DNA of 64,000 nucleotides from Niastella caeni. Its GTDB lineage: Bacteria; Bacteroidota; Bacteroidia; Chitinophagales; Chitinophagaceae. Every line of letters begins with the position of its first letter. Within the stretch, counting starts at the first letter, position 1. Below, piece by piece: positions 1 to 7,599 of the stretch. Below the pieces are notes generated by a model, which ran no database searches, was not told where the DNA came from, and worked only from the letters and a program-made list of their open reading frames with translations. Location: the NCBI RefSeq assembly GCF_004834005.1, contig NZ_STFF01000005.1, positions 124,001-188,000 on the forward strand, given 5' to 3'. The position numbers and the translations under genes were made by a program.

Positions 1-1
1 C

Positions 2-148
2 ATAAAAATGGAAGCAGCAAAAACGGAAGACGAATTAAAAAGTTTGCTGCCCAAAAACGAAAAACGCAAATCGGTCCTGGCTACCTATAATAAAAGACTT
101 CAGTCGTTACAAGCGGCTGAACAATCAGTAGAGACTATAAAAATTTAA
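2..148 (+). CDS. 3' end of an unrecognised tail-module gene (partial)
   Basis: An open frame runs in from the left edge and stops at 146-148, 18 bases before the sheath gene. An ATG at 8 is in frame, but the frame is open upstream of it, so the true start may lie outside the window. The visible 46 residues are hydrophilic and rich in Lys, Glu and Ser and would form helix. I do not recognise a family. Its position just before the sheath gene on the same strand suggests it belongs to the tail module. Confidence 0.55.
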   Translation: MKMEAAKTEDELKSLLPKNEKRKSVLATYNKRLQSLQAAEQSVETIKI

Positions 149-166
149 AATTCTCAAATTAAAATT

Positions 167-1312
167 ATGTCATTACCCAAAGTAAGTGTACTCTACAGCA
201 ATGGCAACCTGTTACAGGACGTAGATGCTGTGGATGGGATAGCAGCACTCTGCGGCACCGGCTCAACAGCCGGTCTGCTGGGAGTGCCCACAACGGTGTT
301 CAGCCTTGAAGATGCCGAAGGCAAGGGCTATACCGAAGCTGCTGAACCAACGATGTACCGTCACCTGAAAGAGTTTTACAGTGAAGTGGCCGGTAACCAG
401 GAATTGCATATTATGATCGTTCCTGATACTATGACCATGCCACAGATGCTCGACAACACCAATGCAAGCGGCGCAAAGAAGCTGATTACAGCAGCACTGG
501 GAAAAGTAAGATTGCTGGGTGTATTTCATAAACCGGCCGCCGGCTATAACGGAGGCACAGAGTTTATCGACAGCCAGGTGAGCGCTGCCGTTATCAATGC
601 AAAGGTTTTTGCCGAAGCACGCCTGGCTGAACTGGTGCCTTTGCGTATCCTGATCGAAGGCCGGGTTCAAAACGAGGCATCATCCACAGTATTTCAGCCT
701 AAGAACAGCAGCAACGGATATGCAGGTGTTGTGTTGGGTGGTTCTGATGATGATGGATCCGCTTCAGTAGGTCTGGCATTGGGCAGAGCTGTTAAGTTCG
801 GCGCTCACATTAAAGTGGGTAAAGTAGCAAATGGCCCCCTCAGCATTAGTACAGCATATATCGGAACAAAGCAACTGAAAGATATTGCCGGATTGGCTGC
901 CCTGCACAACGCTGGTTATATCAGCTTAATGCAGCATCCTCAAAAGGCAGGTTTCTATTTTGGCATCGATCGTATGAGCAGCACTGATGATTATCGGCTG
1001 TTGGCTTATGGTCGTGTAGTTGATAAAGCTGCTGTTATTGCTGCCGCTGTTTATGTAGAGGACCTCGAAGGCGAAGTAGCAGTTGGTGCAGACGGCAAGA
1101 TCGCTACCAGTGTTCTTACACACCTGAAGGCAAAGATCATTCAACAGATCAATGTGGCCATGGCAGACCAGATCAGCGGAATTGATGTATACATTAACCC
1201 TTCTCAGAATGTTATCAACACCGGCAAATTAACCGTACAACTTCGTGTTCGTCCGTTCGGATATACTTCATTCATTGATGTTGACCTGGGTCTTGTTGCC
1301 CCGGCAATTTAA
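167..1312 (+). CDS. Contractile tail sheath protein (DUF2586-like)
   Basis: The 381-residue protein resembles the DUF2586 family, which acts as the tail sheath in Bacteroidota phages and phage-like particles. It opens directly with a strand-forming sequence (SLPKVSVLYSNGNL) and has no signal peptide. An acidic, Gly-rich turn (GGSDDDGSA) sits near residue 193. The C-terminal end (VRPFGYTSFIDVDLG) is the strand-rich type used for the interlocking of neighbouring sheath subunits. It lies 10 bases before the tube gene, the usual FI-FII order of P2-like tails. The sheath would contract around the tube and drive it through the target envelope. The assignment rests on family resemblance and order; a search would settle it. 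Confidence 0.75.
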   Translation: MSLPKVSVLYSNGNLLQDVDAVDGIAALCGTGSTAGLLGVPTTVFSLEDAEGKGYTEAAEPTMYRHLKEFYSEVAGNQELHIMIVPDTMTMPQMLDNTNASGAKKLITAALGKVRLLGVFHKPAAGYNGGTEFIDSQVSAAVINAKVFAEARLAELVPLRILIEGRVQNEASSTVFQPKNSSNGYAGVVLGGSDDDGSASVGLALGRAVKFGAHIKVGKVANGPLSISTAYIGTKQLKDIAGLAALHNAGYISLMQHPQKAGFYFGIDRMSSTDDYRLLAYGRVVDKAAVIAAAVYVEDLEGEVAVGADGKIATSVLTHLKAKIIQQINVAMADQISGIDVYINPSQNVINTGKLTVQLRVRPFGYTSFIDVDLGLVAPAI

Positions 1313-1322
1313 AAAATAAATT

Positions 1323-1757
1323 ATGCCAACATTTAGCACAAAAGAATGCGCATGGGCGCATGTATCTATAACCGTATTAGGCCGCACCATCGTAGGCCTG
1401 CGCGGTTTTGAATTCAAAAAAACGATCGAAAAAGAGCACCTCTATGCAGCCGGCGATAAGCCGATCGATATTCAAAGCGGTAACCAAAAATTTGAAGGCA
1501 ACCTGAAGCTGTTGAAGTTTGAGGTAGATATGTTGAACGATGCAGCGGTGAATTCCAACTATGCCGATATTCTGGAAGTACCACACGACCTGATCGTAAT
1601 TACCTGCGACTATAAGAAAAAGGACAACGATCCTACCCGCACCATTACAGTTTCAGGCGTTGCCTTCACCGAATTGACCATGACGATGGAGCAAAATGCA
1701 AAAATGACCGAAGTAACGCTCCCTCTCCTGGCCATGAATATTGAATATAAAAACTAA
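1323..1757 (+). CDS. Tail tube protein
   Basis: The 144-residue protein directly follows the sheath gene, the position of the inner tube protein (FII of P2). It is predicted to be mostly beta strand, with short alternating hydrophobic segments (VSITVLGRTIVGLRGFEF; LTMTMEQNAKMTEVTLPLL) that match the tube/Hcp-like fold. Length agrees with tube proteins (about 140-170 residues). It would polymerise as stacked rings inside the sheath. Function is inferred from order, size and strand pattern, not from a diagnostic motif. Confidence 0.65.
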   Translation: MPTFSTKECAWAHVSITVLGRTIVGLRGFEFKKTIEKEHLYAAGDKPIDIQSGNQKFEGNLKLLKFEVDMLNDAAVNSNYADILEVPHDLIVITCDYKKKDNDPTRTITVSGVAFTELTMTMEQNAKMTEVTLPLLAMNIEYKN

Positions 1758-1785
1758 CAAAGTAAAAATTGCTTAATCCCATCAC

Positions 1786-2208
1786 ATGATACAAACAGAC
1801 AATAACAACAAAGGAACAATTAAGGACATTAAAGAGCGCGAACGCAAGGAAGAGGAAATCAAACTGCGCGAACAATGCCAGGAACTGGCGTATGAGCGTT
1901 ACGGCGAAGACCAGGTGATAAAATGGAGCAATCAACACAAAGGATTGTGGTATTTACCGGTAATGGACGAAAGCGGTGAAACCATTGAAGCAATTGCTTT
2001 GATGAAACCGATCAACCGGCATATCCTTTCTTACGCTTCTACCAAGATCTCCGACGAAGGTTTATATGCTTTCCTTGAGCAATGTATGCGCGAGTGTTTC
2101 ATTGCAGGAGACGATTTTATTATCGAGGATGATGAATATTTCATACCTGCTGCCATGAAATTCAACGCCATTCTGGAAGGTAAAAAAGCGGCTCTTTTAA
2201 AAAGATAG
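1786..2208 (+). CDS. Tail assembly chaperone, short form (gpE / gpG-like)
   Basis: The 140-residue frame lies between the tube and tape-measure genes, where tail phages encode an assembly chaperone made in two forms by -1 frameshifting. The N-terminal third is highly charged (KDIKERERKEEEIKLREQ) and helical. The zero frame ends with LLKR-stop at 2206-2208. A TTTAAAA heptamer in the correct phase at 2196-2202, just before the stop, would let part of the ribosomes enter the next frame. Such chaperones coat the tape-measure protein before tube polymerisation and are not in the finished tail. Confidence 0.7.
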   Translation: MIQTDNNNKGTIKDIKERERKEEEIKLREQCQELAYERYGEDQVIKWSNQHKGLWYLPVMDESGETIEAIALMKPINRHILSYASTKISDEGLYAFLEQCMRECFIAGDDFIIEDDEYFIPAAMKFNAILEGKKAALLKR

Positions 2209-2251
2209 GCGATGCATCGGAGAAAGCCGAACACGACGTATTCGGCTTTCT
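2196..2251 (+). promoter_or_regulatory. Programmed -1 ribosomal frameshift site with downstream stem-loop
   Basis: The heptamer T-TTA-AAA at 2196-2202 has the canonical X-XXY-YYZ form and is in phase with the chaperone frame. About 18 bases downstream is a perfect 11-bp stem, 2221-2231 pairing with 2241-2251 around a 9-base loop. The spacer is longer than the usual 5-9 bases. The zero-frame stop lies between the slip site and the stem. Confidence 0.7.
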
Positions 2252-2393
2252 TGAAACAATAGTGGAATACTATACGGGGCGTGATGCATCGCTGCTTTCT
2301 GATGACGCCCTGGTTATGAAACTGGCACACATTAACCGCATTCGCAAAATGGAAGCGGAAAATGGATATGGTAAAACTTTAAACGGATTATAG
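2202..2393 (+). CDS. Frameshift extension of the tail assembly chaperone (gpE' / gpGT-like)
   Basis: This frame has no start codon of its own near its left end and is entered from the chaperone gene by a -1 slip on TTTAAAA at 2196-2202. Reading resumes at 2202 with Lys-Ile-Gly and continues for 63 codons to the TAG at 2391-2393, giving a fusion of about 202 residues. The extension is helical and acidic (GFLETIVEYYTGRDASLL). The tape-measure gene starts two bases after the stop. In lambda and P2 the frameshifted form recruits the tape measure; that role is inferred here. Confidence 0.65.
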   Translation, partial: KIGDASEKAEHDVFGFLETIVEYYTGRDASLLSDDALVMKLAHINRIRKMEAENGYGKTLNGL

Positions 2394-2394
2394 C

Positions 2395-3831
2395 GTGGCG
2401 AATACAATAGCTGAACTTTTAGTACAATGGAAAAACTTCAAGGCGGATACCTTGCAAATAACCAAGGATATGGCGAAGGCAAGCCGGGATACTTTGAGAG
2501 AAGTATCGCTTGCCCCTTTAAAGAAGTTTGCCAAAGACATTAAGGACCAGAACGCTATTTTAAATGAAAGCTATTCCAAACTCGCCGGTAGGATCACAAC
2601 ACTCCAGAAAAGGATCAGCAAAAGTACCAACGCAGATGATATAGAGAGGTATGCCAAGAACCTTGAGTTAATGAAGAAAGCGGCCGCGAAGCATCCGGGT
2701 AATCCGGCAAATTTTGAAAAAGGAAAAAGCGGCGGCGGCGGTGGTAAGGACGGCAAAAGTGGTGGCGGTTTATTGGGCTCCGTAGCCGGATTGTTCAAAG
2801 CTGATGGTTTGCTTGGTAAAGAATCCGTTGGCTCATTTCTTAAAACCGGTGTAAAGCTACAAGAGGATTTAGTAAAGATACCGGTCAAAGACAGAACGGC
2901 TGCAGATAAGGCCAACCTGGAAAGGTCAGGCCTTAGTGCCACTGCAACAGAAACCGACACGGTTGGTAAGAAGTTTGAAAAGTTCAAAGAGAAACTTCAA
3001 ATGGGCATAGGCGATGTGGCGCTTTCATTTATGCCGTTGCTCGACAAGCTACTCGGTTTTGGCAATACCTTAATAGATACGTTGCTGCCGCAGATCATGC
3101 AGTTTGCGCAACCGATCATGGATATTCTGAATTCATTACCCCTGGAAGACATTCTGGGTAATATAATGAAGGTTATAACTGCAATACTGGCGGCTGTAGG
3201 CCCGATCATAGAGGAACTGAAACCATTATTCGATGCGTTGTTCGAATCGTTCAATCCCCTGCTTCAAAGTGTAGGTGGCCTTATAATAGCGCTGGTAGAA
3301 GGGCTGGGGCCAATACTAAGCCTGATAGTACATATTGCCGTGGCCATACTCGGTCCTGTAGTAAAAGGATTGGCGAAAGCGTTTAGCTGGCTTGTAGACA
3401 TAGTTACCGCAATTGTAAAATTTGTTTCTCCCATTATAGAGTTTATTACCCGTGCCATTAGTATGATAGTTGACGGGGTTATGAAGATGTTTGGTCTTGG
3501 TAATAAAAAGAACGGGACGACAGGATTTTACAGGGATGAGAAGAAGGATGTGAAGAGCAGCGTTACGGTAACGGAAGCAGTTGAACAAAAAAATAGCGGA
3601 CTGTTAAAAGTTGCTAAATCCGAGTCCAAAACTGAAGTTAACACGCAGGCAAATAAAACAGCCGGATCTATTGCAAGCGGAGGCCCCCGGGTTATCAATA
3701 TCAATGGCGTAAAGTTCGCCGACAAAATTGAAATGCATGTATTGAGTGCAAAAGAAGGTTTTCGCGACCTGGAAGTGCATATGCAGGAAATGTTTTTGCG
3801 AATCTTAAATAGCGGAGCAGCAATAAAATGA
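2395..3831 (+). CDS. Tail tape measure protein
   Basis: The 478-residue protein begins with GTG, two bases after the frameshift product ends. Residues 1-100 are charged helix and likely coiled coil. A Gly/Lys-rich linker (KSGGGGGKDGKSGGG) lies near 110-125, and a long hydrophobic helical stretch rich in Ile, Leu and Pro covers about 205-365. The C-terminal 100 residues are polar. This helix-hydrophobic-polar layout after the frameshifted chaperone is diagnostic for tape measures, which set tail length and pass into the target membrane. At roughly 1.5 angstroms per residue the tail would be about 70 nm, shorter than that of P2 (inference). The stop overlaps the next start by four bases. Confidence 0.75.
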   Translation: MANTIAELLVQWKNFKADTLQITKDMAKASRDTLREVSLAPLKKFAKDIKDQNAILNESYSKLAGRITTLQKRISKSTNADDIERYAKNLELMKKAAAKHPGNPANFEKGKSGGGGGKDGKSGGGLLGSVAGLFKADGLLGKESVGSFLKTGVKLQEDLVKIPVKDRTAADKANLERSGLSATATETDTVGKKFEKFKEKLQMGIGDVALSFMPLLDKLLGFGNTLIDTLLPQIMQFAQPIMDILNSLPLEDILGNIMKVITAILAAVGPIIEELKPLFDALFESFNPLLQSVGGLIIALVEGLGPILSLIVHIAVAILGPVVKGLAKAFSWLVDIVTAIVKFVSPIIEFITRAISMIVDGVMKMFGLGNKKNGTTGFYRDEKKDVKSSVTVTEAVEQKNSGLLKVAKSESKTEVNTQANKTAGSIASGGPRVININGVKFADKIEMHVLSAKEGFRDLEVHMQEMFLRILNSGAAIK

Positions 3832-4421
3832 GTACTATATCATTCGACCTGGAAACACTATACGAACAAATATTTGGTGGTAAACTCTATCAAATACCTC
3901 CGAATAGTGCTAAAGATCCAAAAGAGGAACCAAAGATCATCCAAAGGACGGCATCCAAGCAATATGTATTGTTGGAGAAATATTTGAATCGTGAGATATG
4001 GCTGCCTACCCGCCTGGCTGAACTCAATATTGAAGATTACAAGCGAAGCGAATTTTATCTGCCTTATTGTGCAGTTAAGATCTCCGGCAAAAAAACCATT
4101 GTAAAAACGCCGTTGGCCGAGCGGCAGGGTACAGTAAAGGAATTATATAGCATAGATGACTACTCGATCAACCTGAAAGGATTTTTTATCGATCATAAGA
4201 ACAGGTTGTTTCCTGAAGAGGATCTGGACGTGTTGAGGCAGGTGTTCGAAGTAAGAGGCTCCTTTGCTATTGATAATGCTTTGATCAATATTATGTTTGG
4301 CAAAGAGGTGAAAGTGGTTATGGAGAGCTTTGAACTTCCTGAAGTGGAAGGTGGCCGAAAACATGTACGGCCTTATAATATTCAACTTGAAACCGACAGC
4401 ATATTTACATTGGAGGTATAG
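3828..4421 (+). CDS. DUF6046-like tail/baseplate hub protein
   Basis: The 197-residue protein resembles the DUF6046 proteins found beside tape-measure genes in Bacteroidota phages. It has strand-rich segments such as SFAIDNALINIMFGKEVKVV and ends in strands (YNIQLETDSIFTLEV). Its start overlaps the tape-measure stop (ATGA), a sign of translational coupling. In P2-like order this slot holds gpU-like tail completion or hub-adaptor proteins. The exact structural role is unknown. Confidence 0.55.
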   Translation: MSTISFDLETLYEQIFGGKLYQIPPNSAKDPKEEPKIIQRTASKQYVLLEKYLNREIWLPTRLAELNIEDYKRSEFYLPYCAVKISGKKTIVKTPLAERQGTVKELYSIDDYSINLKGFFIDHKNRLFPEEDLDVLRQVFEVRGSFAIDNALINIMFGKEVKVVMESFELPEVEGGRKHVRPYNIQLETDSIFTLEV

Positions 4422-4424
4422 CAC

Positions 4425-5414
4425 ATGTTTACATTGACATCTGAAATAAAGATCGAGGGCATTAAAAATATAATTAAACCCACCGCTATCAAATGGAAGC
4501 GAAGTGTGACTGATTATTGTGATACGGCCACGATCACATTGCCTGCTATCGCCATGCTTATATCGAATGGGGAGGAAAATTACAAGCGGGTTGAAACCGG
4601 ATTGCAATTCAGGGAAGGCATGAAAGTGCTTATCAAATGCGGATATGATAAAGACAATTCAGTCCGTTTCCAGGGATTCATCCGACGGATAAATCCAAAG
4701 GTGCCCCTGGAGCTTGAATGCGAAGGGTATACCTACCAGCTTCGTAAAAAACAGAATATTAATAAAAGTTACAAGGCCGGGAAAAAACTAAGGGCCATTC
4801 TTGAAGACCTTGTAGAAGGTACCGATATAACGCTAAGCAGGCTGATTCCCGATGTTACCATTGAGTCGTCCTTAACCTTTGAGAAAAAAAAGGCAACAGA
4901 GGTACTCGACTGGTTGAAAGAAAAATTGCTGCTAACTGTGTACTTCAATCTGAATGAACTGTATGTAGGTTTGAGGGAAGCGGAACTTAAAAAGAATATT
5001 ACCCTTCGGCTTGGCTGGAATGTGGCTGAAAGCAATGAACTAAAGTTCAATAACAACCGCGAACTGGCGCAAGTAAGAATTTCCCTGGCGCAAAAGGCAA
5101 AGAATGGAAAAACAGAAACAGCGACACCAGTAGATCCTAAAGACAAAAATGTTAAACAAATAAGGTTGCCTGTTAGGATCGATAAAGCAAGCCTGAAGAA
5201 GATCGAGGAAGAGCAACGGAAAAAAATGCTGAACCGGGGTTATGAAGGCGCTGTTACGGCATTTCTTATTCCTTATGCCGAACCAGGTATGGCAGTTATC
5301 ATAGAGGATAATAAATATCCTCAGCGAACAGGGAAGTATTTTATTGAATCGGTAGAAGGCGAGTATGGCTCCGGCGGAGGAAGGCAAAAAATTAATATAT
5401 CATCCACTTTGTAA
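4425..5414 (+). CDS. Baseplate hub protein, gpD / gp27-like
   Basis: The 329-residue protein resembles the late-control-D/gp27 family that forms the hub ring under the tube. Visible signs are the N-terminal strand block, the segment VRFQGFIRRINPKVPLELEC, typical of the barrel domain, and a C-terminal domain ending EPGMAVIIEDNKYPQRTGKYF, like the OB-proximal part of VgrG-like hubs. It starts three bases after the DUF6046 gene, and the spike gene begins right after its stop. Hub proteins trimerise and carry the central spike. Confidence 0.7.
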   Translation: MFTLTSEIKIEGIKNIIKPTAIKWKRSVTDYCDTATITLPAIAMLISNGEENYKRVETGLQFREGMKVLIKCGYDKDNSVRFQGFIRRINPKVPLELECEGYTYQLRKKQNINKSYKAGKKLRAILEDLVEGTDITLSRLIPDVTIESSLTFEKKKATEVLDWLKEKLLLTVYFNLNELYVGLREAELKKNITLRLGWNVAESNELKFNNNRELAQVRISLAQKAKNGKTETATPVDPKDKNVKQIRLPVRIDKASLKKIEEEQRKKMLNRGYEGAVTAFLIPYAEPGMAVIIEDNKYPQRTGKYFIESVEGEYGSGGGRQKINISSTL

Positions 5415-5415
5415 T

Positions 5416-5898
5416 ATGGGCAGAGAAGAACAAATACGGGAATTGCTCGACGAACGTGCAGCCAGGGTTGGGCCACATCCAACGATGCTGGCAACGGTTG
5501 AAAGCGTTGATCCGGGAGAAGCTACCTGCGTGTTGTACGACGAAGAAACCAACCTGGTGTACTACGACGTACGGCTTCGACCGGTGATCGATGGCAATGA
5601 AGGGCTTACTGTTTTTCCTAAAAAAGATAGCTGGTGCCTGGCTGCACGAATTGAAGGCACCGAAGAATGGATGGTAATAGCCTGTAGCCAGGTTGATAAA
5701 TGGCGCCTTAAAATTGGTGATACATTGATTGAACAGGACGCAGCCGGCTTACAGATCAAAAAACAGAACGACACCTTGCTGCAGGCGCTTGAATTAATTA
5801 TTCAGGCCGTGATGAAGGTAGTGGTTGTACAGGGGCAAAATCCTGATTATGCAAAGCTGCAGCAGGCATTAACTAAGATCCAAAACATACTCAGGTAA
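5416..5898 (+). CDS. Baseplate spike / gpV-like protein
   Basis: I chose the ATG at 5416 because it follows the hub stop directly; an in-frame ATG at 5365 would overlap the hub gene by 50 bases. The product has 160 residues. After a short helix comes an OB-like strand region (TMLATVESVDPGEATCVLYD; VYYDVRLRPVIDGNEGLTVFP), as in gpV/gp45 spikes. A short strand repeat follows (WRLKIGDTLIEQDAAGLQIKK), and the C-terminus is helical instead of a long triple beta-helix needle. The needle tip may therefore be short or supplied by another protein. Its stop overlaps the next start. Confidence 0.6.
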   Translation: MGREEQIRELLDERAARVGPHPTMLATVESVDPGEATCVLYDEETNLVYYDVRLRPVIDGNEGLTVFPKKDSWCLAARIEGTEEWMVIACSQVDKWRLKIGDTLIEQDAAGLQIKKQNDTLLQALELIIQAVMKVVVVQGQNPDYAKLQQALTKIQNILR

Positions 5899-6134
5899 TG
5901 GCTTTAAGTAAAGATATTTTAGGCACTGCATTGTATAACAGGGCGCAAGGCTTCAATGATCAGGATATTGAAAATATTGATCAGGCGCGCCGCGACTTCT
6001 GGAAAGCAGTGGCGGAAGAAATTATCAATCACATTAAAAGCAACGCAACGCTAACAGTTCCCGGAACCGGGTTGGCTGCCCCTCCGGGAGGCGGTCCTGT
6101 AACAGGCGTTAGCACAACAGGAACTATTTTATGA
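5898..6134 (+). CDS. Small unrecognised tail protein
   Basis: This 78-residue protein has a helical N-terminal half (NIDQARRDFWKAVAEEIINH) and a Gly/Pro/Thr-rich strand-like tail (APPGGGPVTGVSTTGTIL). It overlaps both neighbours by one to four bases, so it is translated as part of the baseplate operon. Its place between spike and W-like genes suggests a baseplate or spike-associated part. I do not recognise a family. Confidence 0.5.
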   Translation: MALSKDILGTALYNRAQGFNDQDIENIDQARRDFWKAVAEEIINHIKSNATLTVPGTGLAAPPGGGPVTGVSTTGTIL

Positions 6135-6424
6135 TTGACTTATTATTAGATACTACCAGTAACGATCTGTTGATCGATGCATCAGGCAATTGCAAAATTG
6201 GCAACAGCGATCAGCAACACCAGGCGTTGCTGCTGTTAATTGATAAAGGAGGACTGAAAGAAAATCCCGATGCTGGTGTAGGTGCATTTAAATACCTGGA
6301 ATCGGAGAACACAGATGCCTTCCTGCGCGAAGTACGCATTCAATATGCCGATGACGGAATGCAGATCAGGAAAATAGCTTTTGAAAACAATAAACTGTCG
6401 ATAAACGCTCCATACAATGACTAA
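6131..6424 (+). CDS. gp25 / gpW-like baseplate wedge protein
   Basis: The 97-residue protein fits the short W-like/gp25-like baseplate family: an N-terminal strand pair (LLLDTTSNDLLIDASGNCKI), a Gln-rich helix (SDQQHQALLLLIDKGGLKEN), a glycine turn (DAGVGAFKYL) and a C-terminal helix-strand unit. gp25-like proteins join the sheath base to the wedge. Its place between the spike and the LysM-like gene, upstream of the J-like gene, supports this. It overlaps the next gene by eight bases. Confidence 0.6.
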   Translation: MIDLLLDTTSNDLLIDASGNCKIGNSDQQHQALLLLIDKGGLKENPDAGVGAFKYLESENTDAFLREVRIQYADDGMQIRKIAFENNKLSINAPYND

Positions 6425-6722
6425 GGTAACAGTATCATATGGTCAAACCTGGCTCGACATTGCCATGCAGGAACTGGGCGATATTGAACGGGCAATTGAA
6501 CTGGCCCGGCTTAACGGCCGGTCAGTTACCGATGCGCTGGAAGCAGGTGAAATATTAAATGTTCCCGACTTTGACACTTCCAAAAGAAGCATTGTTCAAT
6601 TGTTTCGCAACAGTGCTAATAAGCCGGCCAGTGGCGAAGTATTAATTGCTGCGGATGGCGATACGGGCGGCAACGAAGGCATCGAATTCTGGGCGCTTGA
6701 AAATGACTTTGTAGTTTCTTAA
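6417..6722 (+). CDS. LysM-like tail protein (gpX / gp53-like)
   Basis: The 101-residue protein contains a LysM-type module in residues 5-50: VSYGQTWLDIAMQELGDIERAI, a helix pair, then AGEILNVPDF. LysM-like proteins of this size (gpX of P2; gp53 of T4 has a LysM part) sit in the baseplate and link hub to wedge. The C-terminal half is polar. It overlaps the W-like gene by eight bases. Confidence 0.6.
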   Translation: MTKVTVSYGQTWLDIAMQELGDIERAIELARLNGRSVTDALEAGEILNVPDFDTSKRSIVQLFRNSANKPASGEVLIAADGDTGGNEGIEFWALENDFVVS

Positions 6723-6732
6723 TTAAAAAAGT

Positions 6733-6963
6733 ATGCTGAAAAATTATTTTAAACCAACACCGAAAAAATTATTAAAGATCTCTCTTGCCTTACGAGGCAT
6801 GATAGCAACCATTAGTGGAGCAGCTTACTTTCAAAACGATCTCAAAGCAGCATTCTGGTTCCTGGTAGCAGGCGCGGGCATCGACTTTATTATTCAATGC
6901 CTCGATCCGGATACCGGCAAAAAAACCAGGTCAACGACTGAAGACATTACAAAACTCAATTAA
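6733..6963 (+). CDS. Small membrane protein, two predicted TM helices (possible holin)
   Basis: The 76-residue protein has a basic N-terminus (KNYFKPTPKKLLK), two hydrophobic segments at about 14-34 and 41-58, and a charged C-terminus. Size and layout suit a small holin or other inner-membrane protein. It is the first of three consecutive membrane-protein genes inside the baseplate operon. No specific family is recognised. Confidence 0.5.
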   Translation: MLKNYFKPTPKKLLKISLALRGMIATISGAAYFQNDLKAAFWFLVAGAGIDFIIQCLDPDTGKKTRSTTEDITKLN

Positions 6964-6968
6964 AATCT

Positions 6969-7241
6969 ATGGAGAATATTTCGTTTGCAACAGCATGGGC
7001 TTACTGCTTCCACACCACATCATATGTATTGTGGCTGATAGGGGCTGCCCTGGCATCGGTTGGCATCATTTACGCGCTGGTTCGAAATTATAAACGTAAC
7101 CAGAACTGGAGTAACGGTAACAGCCTTTTGCTATTCATTGCCATTTGCATTTTTGTTGCTGCGCTATTGGCAAGGCCAGGTGAAATAGCAGCGAATACAA
7201 CAAAGGAACAATTCAGTAAAGGCATTATAATAGGTTATTAA
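6969..7241 (+). CDS. Small membrane protein, two predicted TM helices
   Basis: The 90-residue protein has hydrophobic helices at about 18-38 (YVLWLIGAALASVGIIYALV) and 52-68 (LLLFIAICIFVAALLA), separated by a basic loop (RNYKRNQNW). No cleavable signal peptide is evident. It lies five bases after the previous membrane gene and one base before the next. Function is unknown; a holin, antiholin or membrane-anchoring role is possible. Confidence 0.5.
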   Translation: MENISFATAWAYCFHTTSYVLWLIGAALASVGIIYALVRNYKRNQNWSNGNSLLLFIAICIFVAALLARPGEIAANTTKEQFSKGIIIGY

Positions 7242-7242
7242 T

Positions 7243-7599
7243 ATGTGGATCCTGTTTGTGGCAATGGCTGCCATTTGTAATAGCATGATGGACACAGTAG
7301 AGAATGAAAATATCTATAACAGTATTTTTTCTCATAAAGATCCATTCTTCTGGTACAAGCGCGTAAGCTGGAAATATGGCCGTAAGATTTTTAGTTACAA
7401 ACTGGATGCATGGCACCTGTTAAAATCGGCAATGATCATTCTCCTTTGCGCAGCAGCGATCACTTACCATTACTTTCCCTTGTTTCGATCTGAGATCATC
7501 TGGAAAAGTAAATGGGCCTGGACGGCAGACGCAATAATCTTTGGCATTGCCTGGAATTTACCATTCAATCTTTTTTACAATAAAATATTACGCAAATAA
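7243..7599 (+). CDS. Membrane protein of the baseplate operon
   Basis: The 118-residue protein has a short hydrophobic N-terminus and two further hydrophobic segments at about 61-78 (LKSAMIILLCAAAITYHY) and 93-111 (TADAIIFGIAWNLPFNLF), with an aromatic and basic loop between (WYKRVSWKYGRK). Its stop overlaps the start of the J-like gene. I do not recognise it. Confidence 0.5.
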   Translation: MWILFVAMAAICNSMMDTVENENIYNSIFSHKDPFFWYKRVSWKYGRKIFSYKLDAWHLLKSAMIILLCAAAITYHYFPLFRSEIIWKSKWAWTADAIIFGIAWNLPFNLFYNKILRK

